Assembly: GCA_016713565.1 (NCBI GenBank)
Contig: JADJOX010000008.1
Span: 186,001-250,000, forward strand
Reading direction: 5' to 3'
Length of the DNA stretch: 64,000 nt
Origin: Ignavibacteriota bacterium
GTDB lineage: Bacteria; Bacteroidota; Ignavibacteria; Ignavibacteriales; Melioribacteraceae
The translations under genes and the position numbers were made by a program. The notes under the pieces are model-generated. The model saw only the letters and a list, made by a program, of their open reading frames with translations. It searched no databases and was not told the DNA's origin. Positions within the stretch are counted from its first letter, which is position 1, and every line of letters starts with the position of its first letter. Below are positions 1 through 8,440 of this stretch, in pieces.

Positions 1-514
1 TGATTATGGTGAAAAATTGTATACAAATATTTTAATTCAATAATTACGCTTCCGCCATCTTTCCCTATTAAAATATTAAAGCCAATATTTGAATCATAGT
101 TTTCATGACCAACATCCAAATTATAATTTGTTGGATCAGGTTGATATAAATGGCTGGCTTCTTCGTTGTTAACAATTCCATAATAACCAACACCAGCGCC
201 AAGGTAAAAATCTGTAAGATATTTGTTTGAAGAATAAATTGCTGTTTCTTTTAATTGTGTAAAAATGCAAGATGATAAACTATTATATTCTTTAGTTGAA
301 ACACTGTGGTAATTCGCGGAAAGATTTGTTCTCAAATTCAATTTATCGTTAAATATTAAATCCCAGAAAAACTTTAAGCCAATTGGTGAAAATGTTAAAG
401 TTTGGGAAACCGCGTTAAAATTAATTCCAATGTACGGTTTAAATTCTTGACTATATATTTTTTTATTTATAAGAAGTAATAAAAGTATGAGCAATAAAGA
501 TTTATTGTAATCAT
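1..514 (-). CDS. Secreted outer-membrane beta-barrel-like protein (partial, start frameshifted)
   Basis: Reading leftwards, a long open frame runs off the window edge, so the 3' end is missing. It begins with a hydrophobic signal peptide (leucine/isoleucine run, then INKKIYSQ as a likely signal peptidase site) followed by alternating short polar and hydrophobic stretches with many Tyr, Asn and Gly, as in outer-membrane barrel proteins. No family was recognised. No ATG lies in this frame near the signal peptide: the only nearby ATG (512-514) is one base out of frame. Adding one A in the AA at about 505-506 would give MITNKSLLLILL, a normal signal peptide. The alternative is a TTG start at 494. 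I favour a one-base deletion in the assembly. Confidence 0.55.
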
Positions 515-655
515 TTTGATCTAAATTATTATTTAAAAAAAATAATTTATTGATTTGATTAATTAAATCAAAACTAAATTACAAATATTTATATTAATAC
601 ACTTAAAGTCAAAAATAAATATTGAAATATTAAATAATAATTAAAAAAAATAATT

Positions 656-2029
656 TTACATATTTAACATCTTTTTATAGTCGGAAATTGCTGTTGAAAC
701 AAATTTTGGATTTGGCGAGCCGTAAGTTTTTTTATTTTGCAAACACGTTACTACTGATAATGAATTATAAACATCTTCTTCAAAAAGGGGAGAGAAGTAT
801 TTAAATTCATGTAAAGTTATTTGATTAAGTTTCTTGTTTTCTTCAGTCGCAAATTTCACAATTTTCCCAAGTATATCATGCGCGTCTCGGAAGGGAATGC
901 CTTTTAATACTAAGTAATCAGCAAGATCTGTTGCCAGCATAAAACTTCCGTCTATATCTTGAACAAATCTATCTTTAGTTACGTTTATGCTTTTGATCAT
1001 TTCCGACATAAGACTCAGCGAATCGAAAAGTGTAAAATACGAATCGAACATTCCTTCTTTGTCTTCCTGCAGATCTCTGTTATAACTCAAAGGCAAAGAT
1101 TTAATAGTAGATAACAACGCAAAATAATTTCCGAAAGTTCTGCCATTTTTGCCTCTTATCAATTCAGCCAAATCCGGATTTTTTTTCTGCGGCATCAATG
1201 ATGAACCTGTTGTATATTCATCTCCGAGTTTAATAAAATTCCATTCGTAGGAAGTCCATAAAATTATTTCTTCACTCAATCTGCTTAAATGCAGCATCGT
1301 TAAATTGCACGAATGAAGGAAATCCAAAATAAAATCTCTATTGGAAACCGAGTCTAACGCGTTTTTAGAAATATTTGAAAATCCTAATTCATGCGTAGTA
1401 AATTCTCTGTCTAAGGCAATTGTTGATCCGGCTAACGCGCCCGATCCCAAAACATTTTCATCGGCTTGATCAAACGAAAAACCAAATCTTGATTTATCCC
1501 GTTCAAGCATTTCTAAATACGCTAATAAATGAAAAGCAAACGAGATCGGCTGAGCTCTTTGAAGATGTGTGTAACCCGGAATTACAGTGTTGATATTATC
1601 TTCGGCTACTTCGACCAAACTTTTTTGTAGATCAATTATTTGCTCCCGCAGTTTTATTGAAGCAAATTTAATCCAAAGTCTTACATCGGTAATTACTTGA
1701 TCATTCCTGCTTCTTGCCGTGTGTAATTTTTTTCCGGTATTTCCAATTAGTTCTGTAAGTTTAGATTCAATGGCGGAGTGAACATCTTCAAACTCTGAAA
1801 CACTTGGAATCCAATTCCCTTCATTAAATTGAAGAAGTATTGTGTCCAAAGAATTTTGAATACTTTGATTTTCTTCGCTTGTTATTATTCCAATTTTATT
1901 CAGCATATTTGAATGAGCTTTACTGACTTTAATATCCCATTCTATCAAATTTATGTCATAAGAGAGAGAAGAGGAAAATTCCAACGCTTTACTGTCAAAT
2001 TGTTTGCTGAATCTTGAACCCCACAACAT
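656..2029 (-). CDS. argH: Argininosuccinate lyase
   Basis: Splits argininosuccinate into arginine and fumarate, the last step of arginine synthesis, in the cytoplasm. The fumarase/aspartase superfamily signature GSSLMPQKKNPD is present around residue 275, with TARSRNDQV and GYTHLQRAQP as the other substrate-binding blocks. Length (457 aa) is normal. An upstream in-frame ATG at 2041 exists, but the ATG at 2029 is preferred because GGAG lies six bases before it and MLWGSRF is the usual N-terminus of the family. It follows argG after a 145-base gap that holds a strong hairpin, so it may be transcribed partly independently of the rest of the arg operon. Confidence 0.95.
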   Translation of the reverse strand: MLWGSRFSKQFDSKALEFSSSLSYDINLIEWDIKVSKAHSNMLNKIGIITSEENQSIQNSLDTILLQFNEGNWIPSVSEFEDVHSAIESKLTELIGNTGKKLHTARSRNDQVITDVRLWIKFASIKLREQIIDLQKSLVEVAEDNINTVIPGYTHLQRAQPISFAFHLLAYLEMLERDKSRFGFSFDQADENVLGSGALAGSTIALDREFTTHELGFSNISKNALDSVSNRDFILDFLHSCNLTMLHLSRLSEEIILWTSYEWNFIKLGDEYTTGSSLMPQKKNPDLAELIRGKNGRTFGNYFALLSTIKSLPLSYNRDLQEDKEGMFDSYFTLFDSLSLMSEMIKSINVTKDRFVQDIDGSFMLATDLADYLVLKGIPFRDAHDILGKIVKFATEENKKLNQITLHEFKYFSPLFEEDVYNSLSVVTCLQNKKTYGSPNPKFVSTAISDYKKMLNM

Positions 2030-2102
2030 GTTAAGCTCCATTTAATTGAATAAGTAGAAAAATCAAAAAAAATTACTAATCAAAAAATATTCAAATGAAT
2101 AT

Positions 2103-2154
2103 AATAAAAAAGACAAAACGCTATTTAACTAAAAAGTTGTTTGCATTTTGTCTT
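2103..2154 (-). terminator. Hairpin with T-tract after argG, possible attenuator before argH
   Basis: On the minus strand AAGACAAAATGC pairs with GCGTTTTGTCTT and is followed by a run of six T. This has the form of a Rho-independent terminator. It sits between argG and argH and would reduce read-through into argH. Confidence 0.65.
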
Positions 2155-2174
2155 AAGGATTTTATACTAAAGAT

Positions 2175-3398
2175 TTATAAACTTTTTACTTTCTCATATT
2201 CTTTTTTCGTATGTCTTGTAATTACTTGATGCGGTAAACTTGTAATATTAATAAAGCCTTCGGCATCTTTATGATTAAAAGTGTCTTCTTCGGTATAAGT
2301 CGCGAGTTCCTGATTATATAAACTGTTTTCCGAAACTCTCGCAAGAACTTTTATTGTGCCTTTATATAATTCTAAAGTTACTTCACCGCTCACTCTTTCT
2401 TGAACTTTATCGAAGAAAGCAGTTAAGGATTCAAACAAAGGTGAATACCAAAAACCGTCATAAATTAAATTAGCGTAAGTATTGGATGCGTTTTGTTTAT
2501 ATCTGAAAGTATCTTTATCCAAAGTCAGTTTTTCCAATTGTCTGTGTGCTTCATGAAGAATTATCGCGCCGGGAGCTTCATAAACTTCTCTTGATTTAAT
2601 ACCGACAACTCTGTTTTCAACAATGTCCAATCTTCCTATTCCGTGTTTTCCGCCGATGTCGTTTAAAGTGCTTACTAATTGAGCGCCGGGAATTTCAACC
2701 CCGTCTATCTTTGTTGGTATACCTTTGTTAAATGTAATTTTAATTATTTCCGATTTTTGAGGCGCGTCTTTTGGATTGGCGGTGATTTGATATGCGTCTT
2801 CCGGCGGCGCTTCTGCTGTATCTTCTAAAATACCGCATTCAGTCGCAATGCCCCAAATGTTTTCATCAATTGAATAAAGTTTCTGCAAGTTAGCGGAAAT
2901 CGGAATATCATTTTCTTTTGCATAAATAATTTCTTCTTCTCTGCTTTTAAATTCCCAAGTTCTTAAAGGCGCAAGAATTTGAATGCTTGGATCCAAAGTT
3001 TTCATTCCTACTTCAAATCTAACCTGATCATTTCCTTTTCCGGTACATCCGTGAGCAATCATATTCGCGCCTTCTTTTTGCGCAATTTCAACCATTAGTT
3101 TAGCTAATAAAGGACGACCGATAGCGGTAGCGAGCGGATATTCGCCTTCATAAAGAGCTCCGCCTTTAAGTGCTTTAAATGCATATTCTTCAATAAATTC
3201 TTTTTGTAAATTAACTACGTATGCTTTTGAAGCGCCCGTACTTAAAGCTTTTTCTTCAATATTTACTATCTCGGTTTTTTGTCCCAAATTTCCGGTTACG
3301 GTAATAATCTCGGCATTATATTTTTTACTGAGCCATTTAACCATTACGCTTGTATCCAAGCCGCCGGAATAAGCTACAACTATTTTGTTGTTCTGCAT
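2175..3398 (-). CDS. argG: Argininosuccinate synthase
   Basis: Joins citrulline and aspartate with ATP to make argininosuccinate. The N-terminal ATP pyrophosphatase P-loop reads AYSGGLDTSV (residues 9-18), and the family block GCTGKGNDQVRFE follows near residue 117. At 407 aa it has the typical length. The ATG at 3398 is preceded by GAGGTAAC, a good ribosome binding site. The start lies 12 bases after the argR stop, so it belongs to the argC-J-B-D-R-G operon. Confidence 0.96.
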   Translation of the reverse strand: MQNNKIVVAYSGGLDTSVMVKWLSKKYNAEIITVTGNLGQKTEIVNIEEKALSTGASKAYVVNLQKEFIEEYAFKALKGGALYEGEYPLATAIGRPLLAKLMVEIAQKEGANMIAHGCTGKGNDQVRFEVGMKTLDPSIQILAPLRTWEFKSREEEIIYAKENDIPISANLQKLYSIDENIWGIATECGILEDTAEAPPEDAYQITANPKDAPQKSEIIKITFNKGIPTKIDGVEIPGAQLVSTLNDIGGKHGIGRLDIVENRVVGIKSREVYEAPGAIILHEAHRQLEKLTLDKDTFRYKQNASNTYANLIYDGFWYSPLFESLTAFFDKVQERVSGEVTLELYKGTIKVLARVSENSLYNQELATYTEEDTFNHKDAEGFINITSLPHQVITRHTKKEYEKVKSL

Positions 3399-3410
3399 CT
3401 TTTTGTTACC

Positions 3411-3869
3411 TCATTTTTTATAATTATCTGTAATTAAATTTTTAAGTATCTCAATTATTTTATCAATGCTTGAAATTTTATTGGGAATAATTAAAACTGT
3501 ATCATCGCCGCCGATTGTTCCTAAAATTTCTTCACGGTTAAGTCTGTCGATATAATGCGCTACACCTTGAGCTCTTCCGGCAAGAGTTCTTAAAACTATC
3601 ATTGATTCATTTTGCGCGATGTTTAATATTTCAAGTCCAACTAATTTTGCAATTTCTTTACCATAATCAGTACTGCTCAAAATATATTGAACGCCTAAAT
3701 TTGTAAAAGTTCTAATTACACCTAGATCAGCAAAATCTCTGCTCAATGTCGCTTGAGTTATTGTTACTCCTTCATTTTGAAGTAATTTAAGAATTTGTTC
3801 TTGATTTGAAATAATTCGTTCAGTTAAAATTCTTTTAATTTTGTTCTGCCTTACTAATTTTGATGACAT
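3411..3869 (-). CDS. argR: Arginine repressor ArgR
   Basis: A 152-aa ArgR-family regulator. The N-terminal winged helix contains the recognition segment ITQATLSRDFADLGV (residues 36-50), and the C-terminal oligomerisation and arginine-binding core contains the GTIGGDDTVLII motif (residues 117-128). In known ArgR proteins the two Asp residues of GDDT bind arginine. It is encoded inside the operon it presumably represses, between argD (16-base overlap with the argD stop) and argG, which implies autoregulation. Confidence 0.92.
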   Translation of the reverse strand: MSSKLVRQNKIKRILTERIISNQEQILKLLQNEGVTITQATLSRDFADLGVIRTFTNLGVQYILSSTDYGKEIAKLVGLEILNIAQNESMIVLRTLAGRAQGVAHYIDRLNREEILGTIGGDDTVLIIPNKISSIDKIIEILKNLITDNYKK

Positions 3870-5059
3870 AATTCTTCACTTTTGTTTGTTATTAAATTAT
3901 CAATTAATAATACCTCTACAAATTTATTAACAAAATAATCAATATGTGACACGTCAATTATAAAAGGCGGAAGAATTCTTAATACATTATTTCCGGCAGT
4001 GCCAACCACAATTTTATTTTCAATTAATTTAGCGGCTATATTTTTTGCATCAATTGATTCATTAAATTCAATACCAATCATTAATCCTTTAACGCGAATT
4101 TCTTTAATTATTGGAATTTTCTTTTGTGAAATTTTTTCTATAAATAATTTCCCAAGCTTATCAACATTTTCCAAAACTTCATTGGAAACTAAATCTGTAA
4201 CTTTATTTGCCACAGAAATAGAAACCGGATTACCACCAAATGTTGAACCGTGACTTCCCGGCGTTATAGCTTCGGCAACTTTATCCGAACAGATAACCGC
4301 TCCAAGCGGGAAACCGTTTGCTATTCCTTTCGCCAGTGTTACAATATCCGGAATAATTTTACTATGCTGATACGCAAAATATTTTCCCGTCCTTCCGTTT
4401 CCGGTTTGAATTTCGTCAACTATCATTAATATGTTTTTTTCATCGCAAATTTTTCTAACTTCATTCAAGTAATTTTCAGATGGAATCAATATTCCGTTTT
4501 CGCCTTGAATTGGCTCAAGCATAACGGCTATTGTTGTTTCGTCAATCGCGTTTTTAATAGCTTCGGAATCATTGTATGGTACGCTTATAAATCCCGGAGT
4601 TAACGGATAAAACCCTTCCCATAATTTTTCCTGGGCGGATGCGGATAAACTTCCGTATGTTCTTCCGTGAAAACTTCCTTTTGCGGAAATTATTGTTGAT
4701 TTTCCCATACCGTATTTTCTTGCAAATTTAATTGCGGCTTCATTTGCTTCGGTTCCCGAATTGCAGAAAAATACTTTATCCAATCCCGATTTATCGCAAA
4801 GTTTTTTTGCCAATTCTTCCTGTGGAGTTGATGTAAATAAATTTGACACGTGCCATAAATTGTCAATTTGTGAAATAGCGGCATTAACCAACTTCTTATT
4901 CTTATGACCCAAACCGGTAACCGCGATACCGCTTAGAAAATCCAAGTATTTATTTCCGTCCTTGTCGAATAAGTAAACTCCGTCACCTTTAATAAATTCA
5001 ACGGAATTTCTTTTATAAGTATTTACTTGATAACTTTTAATTTCAGAATTAGTTGACAA
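3854..5059 (-). CDS. argD: Acetylornithine aminotransferase
   Basis: PLP-dependent class III aminotransferase, 401 aa, interconverting N-acetylglutamate semialdehyde and N-acetylornithine. Motifs are CNSGTEANEAAIKFAR (substrate/PLP phosphate), LEPIQGENG, MIVDEIQTGNGRTGK with the PLP-contacting Asp, and TLAKGIANGFPLGA with the Schiff-base Lys. The start codon is TTG at 5059, not ATG. An AAGGA seven bases upstream, inside the end of argB, supports it. It overlaps argB by 11 bases and argR by 16. Whether the substrate is the acetyl or succinyl form cannot be decided from this gene; the presence of argJ favours acetyl. Confidence 0.93.
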   Translation of the reverse strand: MSTNSEIKSYQVNTYKRNSVEFIKGDGVYLFDKDGNKYLDFLSGIAVTGLGHKNKKLVNAAISQIDNLWHVSNLFTSTPQEELAKKLCDKSGLDKVFFCNSGTEANEAAIKFARKYGMGKSTIISAKGSFHGRTYGSLSASAQEKLWEGFYPLTPGFISVPYNDSEAIKNAIDETTIAVMLEPIQGENGILIPSENYLNEVRKICDEKNILMIVDEIQTGNGRTGKYFAYQHSKIIPDIVTLAKGIANGFPLGAVICSDKVAEAITPGSHGSTFGGNPVSISVANKVTDLVSNEVLENVDKLGKLFIEKISQKKIPIIKEIRVKGLMIGIEFNESIDAKNIAAKLIENKIVVGTAGNNVLRILPPFIIDVSHIDYFVNKFVEVLLIDNLITNKSEELCHQN

Positions 5060-5801
5060 TCCAAGTTCCTTTTACGTTATTATTATTTATTTCATTGCCG
5101 ATCCAAATATTGTTTACTCCGTTTGACAATAAATTCAAGCATGAATTAATTTTAGGTATCATTCCATTATTTATTTCACCGGTGGATATTCCATTTTTAA
5201 GTTCATTTGCAGAAAGTGAATTTTGATATTTGCCGTTTAATATTACTCCTTCGATATCCGAAACAAAAAATACAGAATCCGCTTTAAGTAATTTTGCGAT
5301 TGCGCCGGCAAAAAGATCGGCGTTAACATTCATTAAATTTCCGTCTTTATCTCTGCATATGCTTGAAAAAACAGGAAGTACATCATCTTTAAGTAAATCT
5401 TTTATCCAAATTGCGTCATCAATATTTGATACCGGATTACCAACAAATCCCAATTTATCATTGACATATTCGGCAACAAAAGAATCCATATCAATTCCGT
5501 TTAATCCAATTGCCTTAATTCTATTTTTATGTAGGTAAGCTGTTAATTTACTGTTGATTAATCCGCCTTGAACAGCCGCGGTAATTTCCATTGTTTCTTT
5601 ACATGTAATTCTTTGACCTTCAAAAAAATCGGATTTAATTCCCATTTTTTCAGCCCATTCGGTAATTAGTTTTCCGCCGCCGTGGATAAGAATTACTGAT
5701 GAATATTTTTGCTGTAAATTTTTTATAAGATTTACGCCTGCCATTGTAGTTGTAAATTCTTCTAAATATTTTCCACTGATTTTTACGATTGCTAAGTTCA
5801 T
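5049..5801 (-). CDS. argB: Acetylglutamate kinase
   Basis: Phosphorylates N-acetylglutamate, the second step of the pathway. Amino-acid kinase fold: AIVKISG at the N-terminus, the glycine loop LIHGGGKLI (about residues 41-49), NVNADLFAGAIAK near residue 180 and SDIEGVIL after it. The open frame extends further upstream to 5903 into argJ, but the ATG at 5801 gives the expected N-terminus (MNLAIVKISG) and has AAGAGAAC just before it. The resulting 250 aa is short but within range for compact members of the family. It starts 10 bases after the argJ stop. Confidence 0.92.
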   Translation of the reverse strand: MNLAIVKISGKYLEEFTTTMAGVNLIKNLQQKYSSVILIHGGGKLITEWAEKMGIKSDFFEGQRITCKETMEITAAVQGGLINSKLTAYLHKNRIKAIGLNGIDMDSFVAEYVNDKLGFVGNPVSNIDDAIWIKDLLKDDVLPVFSSICRDKDGNLMNVNADLFAGAIAKLLKADSVFFVSDIEGVILNGKYQNSLSANELKNGISTGEINNGMIPKINSCLNLLSNGVNNIWIGNEINNNNVKGTWIVN

Positions 5802-5811
5802 AATAGTTCTC

Positions 5812-7050
5812 TTAAGTTCTATAGTGAGCGTTAATTTTGATATATTGTTCGGAATAATCACACGTCCACCAAGTTGTGTTCGCGTTTCCGTCATTAAGAT
5901 CAAGTGTAATGGTAATTTCTTTGTTTTCTAAAATTTTCGCAGCTTCTTTTTCAACATCATTTATTTTATAATTTGGTGACATAAGAGCTAAATCATCAAA
6001 ATATAAAGTAACTTTTTCGGGTTTTATATTTGCGCCGGAACTGCTTGCCGCCGAAATTACTCTTCCCCAATTTGGATCGCCGCCATTAATAGCTGTTTTT
6101 ACCAATGGAGAATTTGCAATTGCTTTTGCTATAATATTTGCGTCTTTATCGCTCGGGGCGTTAGTTATATTTAGAGTTATAAATTTTGTTGCTCCTTCAC
6201 CATCAGCGACAATTGACTTTGCCATTTTTATTGAAAGATCTTTTAACGCGGAAACAAATATTTGATAGTCATCGGAATTTTCCAAAACCTCTACATTGCT
6301 CATTCCGTTTGCAAGAAGAATAACCATATCATTTGTACTTGTTTCGCCATCAACAGAAATTTTATTGTATGAATCGTTAACCGCTTCCGTTAAAGCAGAT
6401 TGTAATAAAGATTTCGAAATTTTTGCATCTGTAGTTACAAAACCAAGCATAGTTGCCATGTTTGGCATTATCATTCCGCTGCCTTTTGCAATTCCGCCAA
6501 TAACAATTTCACCTTTGGAAAGTTCAACTTTTACCGCAAAGTTTTTCTTAACTAAATCTGTTGTCATTATAGCTTCAGCCGCAAGCAATCCGCCGTCGTC
6601 ACTTAAATTTTCTTTTAATTGAGGAAGTGAATTTTTAATTGCATCAATGTTAAGTTTTAAACCTATAACGCCTGTAGAACTTACCAATACTTCATCTTGA
6701 TTAATTTCTAAAATATCTGCGCAGCTTTTTTGCATTTCCAAAGCGTCTAAATGCCCGTCTACACCCGTACAAGCGTTTGCGTTTCCGGAATTACAAATTA
6801 TTGCGTGAACTTTCCCATTTTGTTTTGTAATATTTTCTGATATTGTAACCGGCGCGGCTTTTGCTTTATTTAATGTATACACGCCCGCGGCTTCAGATGG
6901 AATAGACGAATATATCAAAGCAAGATCTTTGTTTTTCTTTTTTAATCCGCAGTGAATTCCCGAAGCTTGAAATCCTTTTGCCGATGTTACGGAACCATTT
7001 TCGATATAAGTAATTTTTGTTTCCATTTCAGTAATTGTTGAGTTAGACAT
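5812..7050 (-). CDS. argJ: Bifunctional ornithine acetyltransferase/N-acetylglutamate synthase
   Basis: Transfers the acetyl group from N-acetylornithine to glutamate, recycling acetyl groups, and in some members also makes N-acetylglutamate from acetyl-CoA. The autocleavage region KGSGMIMPNMATMLGFVTTD is intact, with the Thr of ATML as the expected nucleophile, and the C-terminus ends KINAHYRT like the family. The frame can start at a TTG (7056), but the ATG at 7050 is nine bases from an AAGGAAG. Its start overlaps the argC stop by eight bases. Its presence means the organism uses the cyclic acetyl route. Confidence 0.94.
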   Translation of the reverse strand: MSNSTITEMETKITYIENGSVTSAKGFQASGIHCGLKKKNKDLALIYSSIPSEAAGVYTLNKAKAAPVTISENITKQNGKVHAIICNSGNANACTGVDGHLDALEMQKSCADILEINQDEVLVSSTGVIGLKLNIDAIKNSLPQLKENLSDDGGLLAAEAIMTTDLVKKNFAVKVELSKGEIVIGGIAKGSGMIMPNMATMLGFVTTDAKISKSLLQSALTEAVNDSYNKISVDGETSTNDMVILLANGMSNVEVLENSDDYQIFVSALKDLSIKMAKSIVADGEGATKFITLNITNAPSDKDANIIAKAIANSPLVKTAINGGDPNWGRVISAASSSGANIKPEKVTLYFDDLALMSPNYKINDVEKEAAKILENKEITITLDLNDGNANTTWWTCDYSEQYIKINAHYRT

Positions 7051-8060
7051 TTTCAAATTCTTCCTTAATACTTTTAATTCCCAAAGATTCGTTCCAGCCG
7101 AAGATCTTATTCATATTTTGAACTGCTTGACCGGAAGCGCCTTTAATTAGGTTATCTATTGCGGCAGTAATAATAATTTTACTTTTCGCGGATTTTATAT
7201 TTATATCGCAGTAATTTGTACCAATTACCCATTTTAATTCCGGAGGAGTTTTTCTCAATCGAATAAATTGTTTCTGATTGTATTGATTTGAAAAAATTTC
7301 ATCAATTTCAGCTTGCTCAATTTTTTTATCTACATGAATAATTGTGGTAGAATATATTCCACTGAAAACGGGAAGTAAATGTGTTGTTAAAGAATACTCA
7401 ATATTTTGATCGAATTTTTTCAATTCCTGCTCAATTTCAATTTCATGTCTGTGCGTACCAACATTATATGCTTTAACGCTGTTGTAATTTTCAGCGAATA
7501 ATAAATCGGTGGATGCTTTTTTGCCTGCTCCGCTTAAACCTGAGTAAGAGACTGTTGAAATGCTTCGAATATTACCGCCAAAATTTTTAACAACCGGAAT
7601 AGATGAAAGCAGCGCAGCTGTTGGATAACATCCGTAAATTTATTGAATTATAATTATCAGCAATTTCTGTTAGACCGTAAATCTTCGAATTTAATAAATT
7701 AGCTGAAGTGTGTTCCAAACCATAGGTCTTTTGGAAAATGTCCGCGCTGTCCAATCTATAATCCGCGCCAAGATCAATAGCTGTTTTTCCTGCTTCAATT
7801 AACGATGGAATATATTTAAACGATTCTCCGTGTGGAAGAGCAAAAAAATAAACGTCATGTTTATTGTCTAAGTTTTCAACGCTTTTAATTTTTTGATTTG
7901 TAACTTCACCGATTAAATCGGGAAAAACATCGTGAATATTCAATTCGGCGCTTTTATTTGCATAAATGCTGAATTCATAAACATTAGGATGTTCATTGCA
8001 AAATTTTACTAAATATTTTCCCGTATAACCGGAACCACCAACGATACCAACAGAAATCAT
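7043..8060 (-). pseudogene. argC: N-acetyl-gamma-glutamyl-phosphate reductase, frame broken at the catalytic cysteine
   Basis: NADPH-dependent reductase of the third step. The N-terminal half (8060 down to about 7635) carries the nucleotide-binding SVGIVGGSGYTGKYLV, FALPHGES and DLGADYRL. The C-terminal half continues in another frame with GCYPTAALLSSIP (catalytic Cys), SYSGLSGAGKKAS and NVGTHRHEIEIEQE, and ends at 7043. The frames switch at about 7630-7640. Only about ten codons separate GLTEI from GCYPT where the family normally has about fourteen ending in NPGCYPT, so roughly 11 bases appear to be missing rather than one. The ATG at 8060 has GAGGAAAAA before it. This is either a real disruption or a local assembly error; the rest of the gene is well conserved, which argues against an old pseudogene. 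Confidence 0.85.
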
Positions 8061-8111
8061 TTTTTCCTCTTGAATAATAATTGATAACAATTTTATGATA
8101 TGTAGAAATGA

Positions 8112-8204
8112 TTACCCCAAAAAGGGGCGCGGCGGTGCTAAAAGAATGATTTCAATTCTTGAAAAGTTAAAATGATTTGTAATATTTATAAGTTTAAAAT
8201 TCAT
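8112..8204 (-). CDS. Putative 30-aa leader peptide of the arginine operon
   Basis: A short frame ends 51 bases before argC. It starts MNFKLINITN and finishes EIILLAPPRPFLG followed by TAA. The last codons (GCA CCG CCG CGC CCC) are abruptly GC-rich in an AT-rich leader, and the end of the frame forms a CCCC-TTTTT-GGGG hairpin (8115-8127). There are only two Arg codons, so classical attenuation by Arg starvation is unlikely, but Ala-Pro-Pro-Arg-Pro close to the stop resembles sequences known to stall ribosomes. No obvious Shine-Dalgarno is present. That it is translated and regulatory is inference. Confidence 0.45.
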   Translation of the reverse strand: MNFKLINITNHFNFSRIEIILLAPPRPFLG

Positions 8205-8440
8205 GTGCGTTATATTCGTAAATTTTGGAAAGTCAAACAAGAAAAAATTGTGTATAAATTCAGTATATGCTCTATATTAGAACTATTTATGCAAAATATT
8301 GTAAACATATTCATACGTCTTAAAAATATTTAAAAAAAGGGGAAATATTTTTACTCTGAAATAATGTAAACAAATTTGTAATGTTTTCGTCTAAAAATTT
8401 GCTTAACAAATAAATTTAAAACAATAAAAGAGGGGACAAA
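8205..8440. promoter_or_regulatory. Divergent intergenic region between the arg operon and the DUF2911 gene
   Basis: This AT-rich stretch holds the promoters of both directions. On the minus strand two segments resemble degenerate ARG-box halves: CTGAATTTATACA (8250-8262) and TATGAATATGTTTACA (8300-8315). No confident sigma-factor hexamers were found, and I see no further gene here. Confidence 0.3.

Noticed and set aside
3999..4253. Plus-strand reading frames opposite argD and similar antisense frames across the window
   Set aside because: They lie wholly inside well-supported genes on the other strand, have no ribosome sites and resemble no family.
7587..8090. Programmed frameshift in argC
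   Set aside because: No slippery heptamer or stimulatory structure is seen, and residues around the shift appear to be missing rather than re-framed.
8112..8140. T-box riboswitch at the argC leader (GCACCGCCGCGCC resembles the T-box bulge)
   Set aside because: The AGGGTGG half of the bulge, the specifier stem and a terminator/antiterminator pair are missing; the segment is better explained as the end of a leader ORF.
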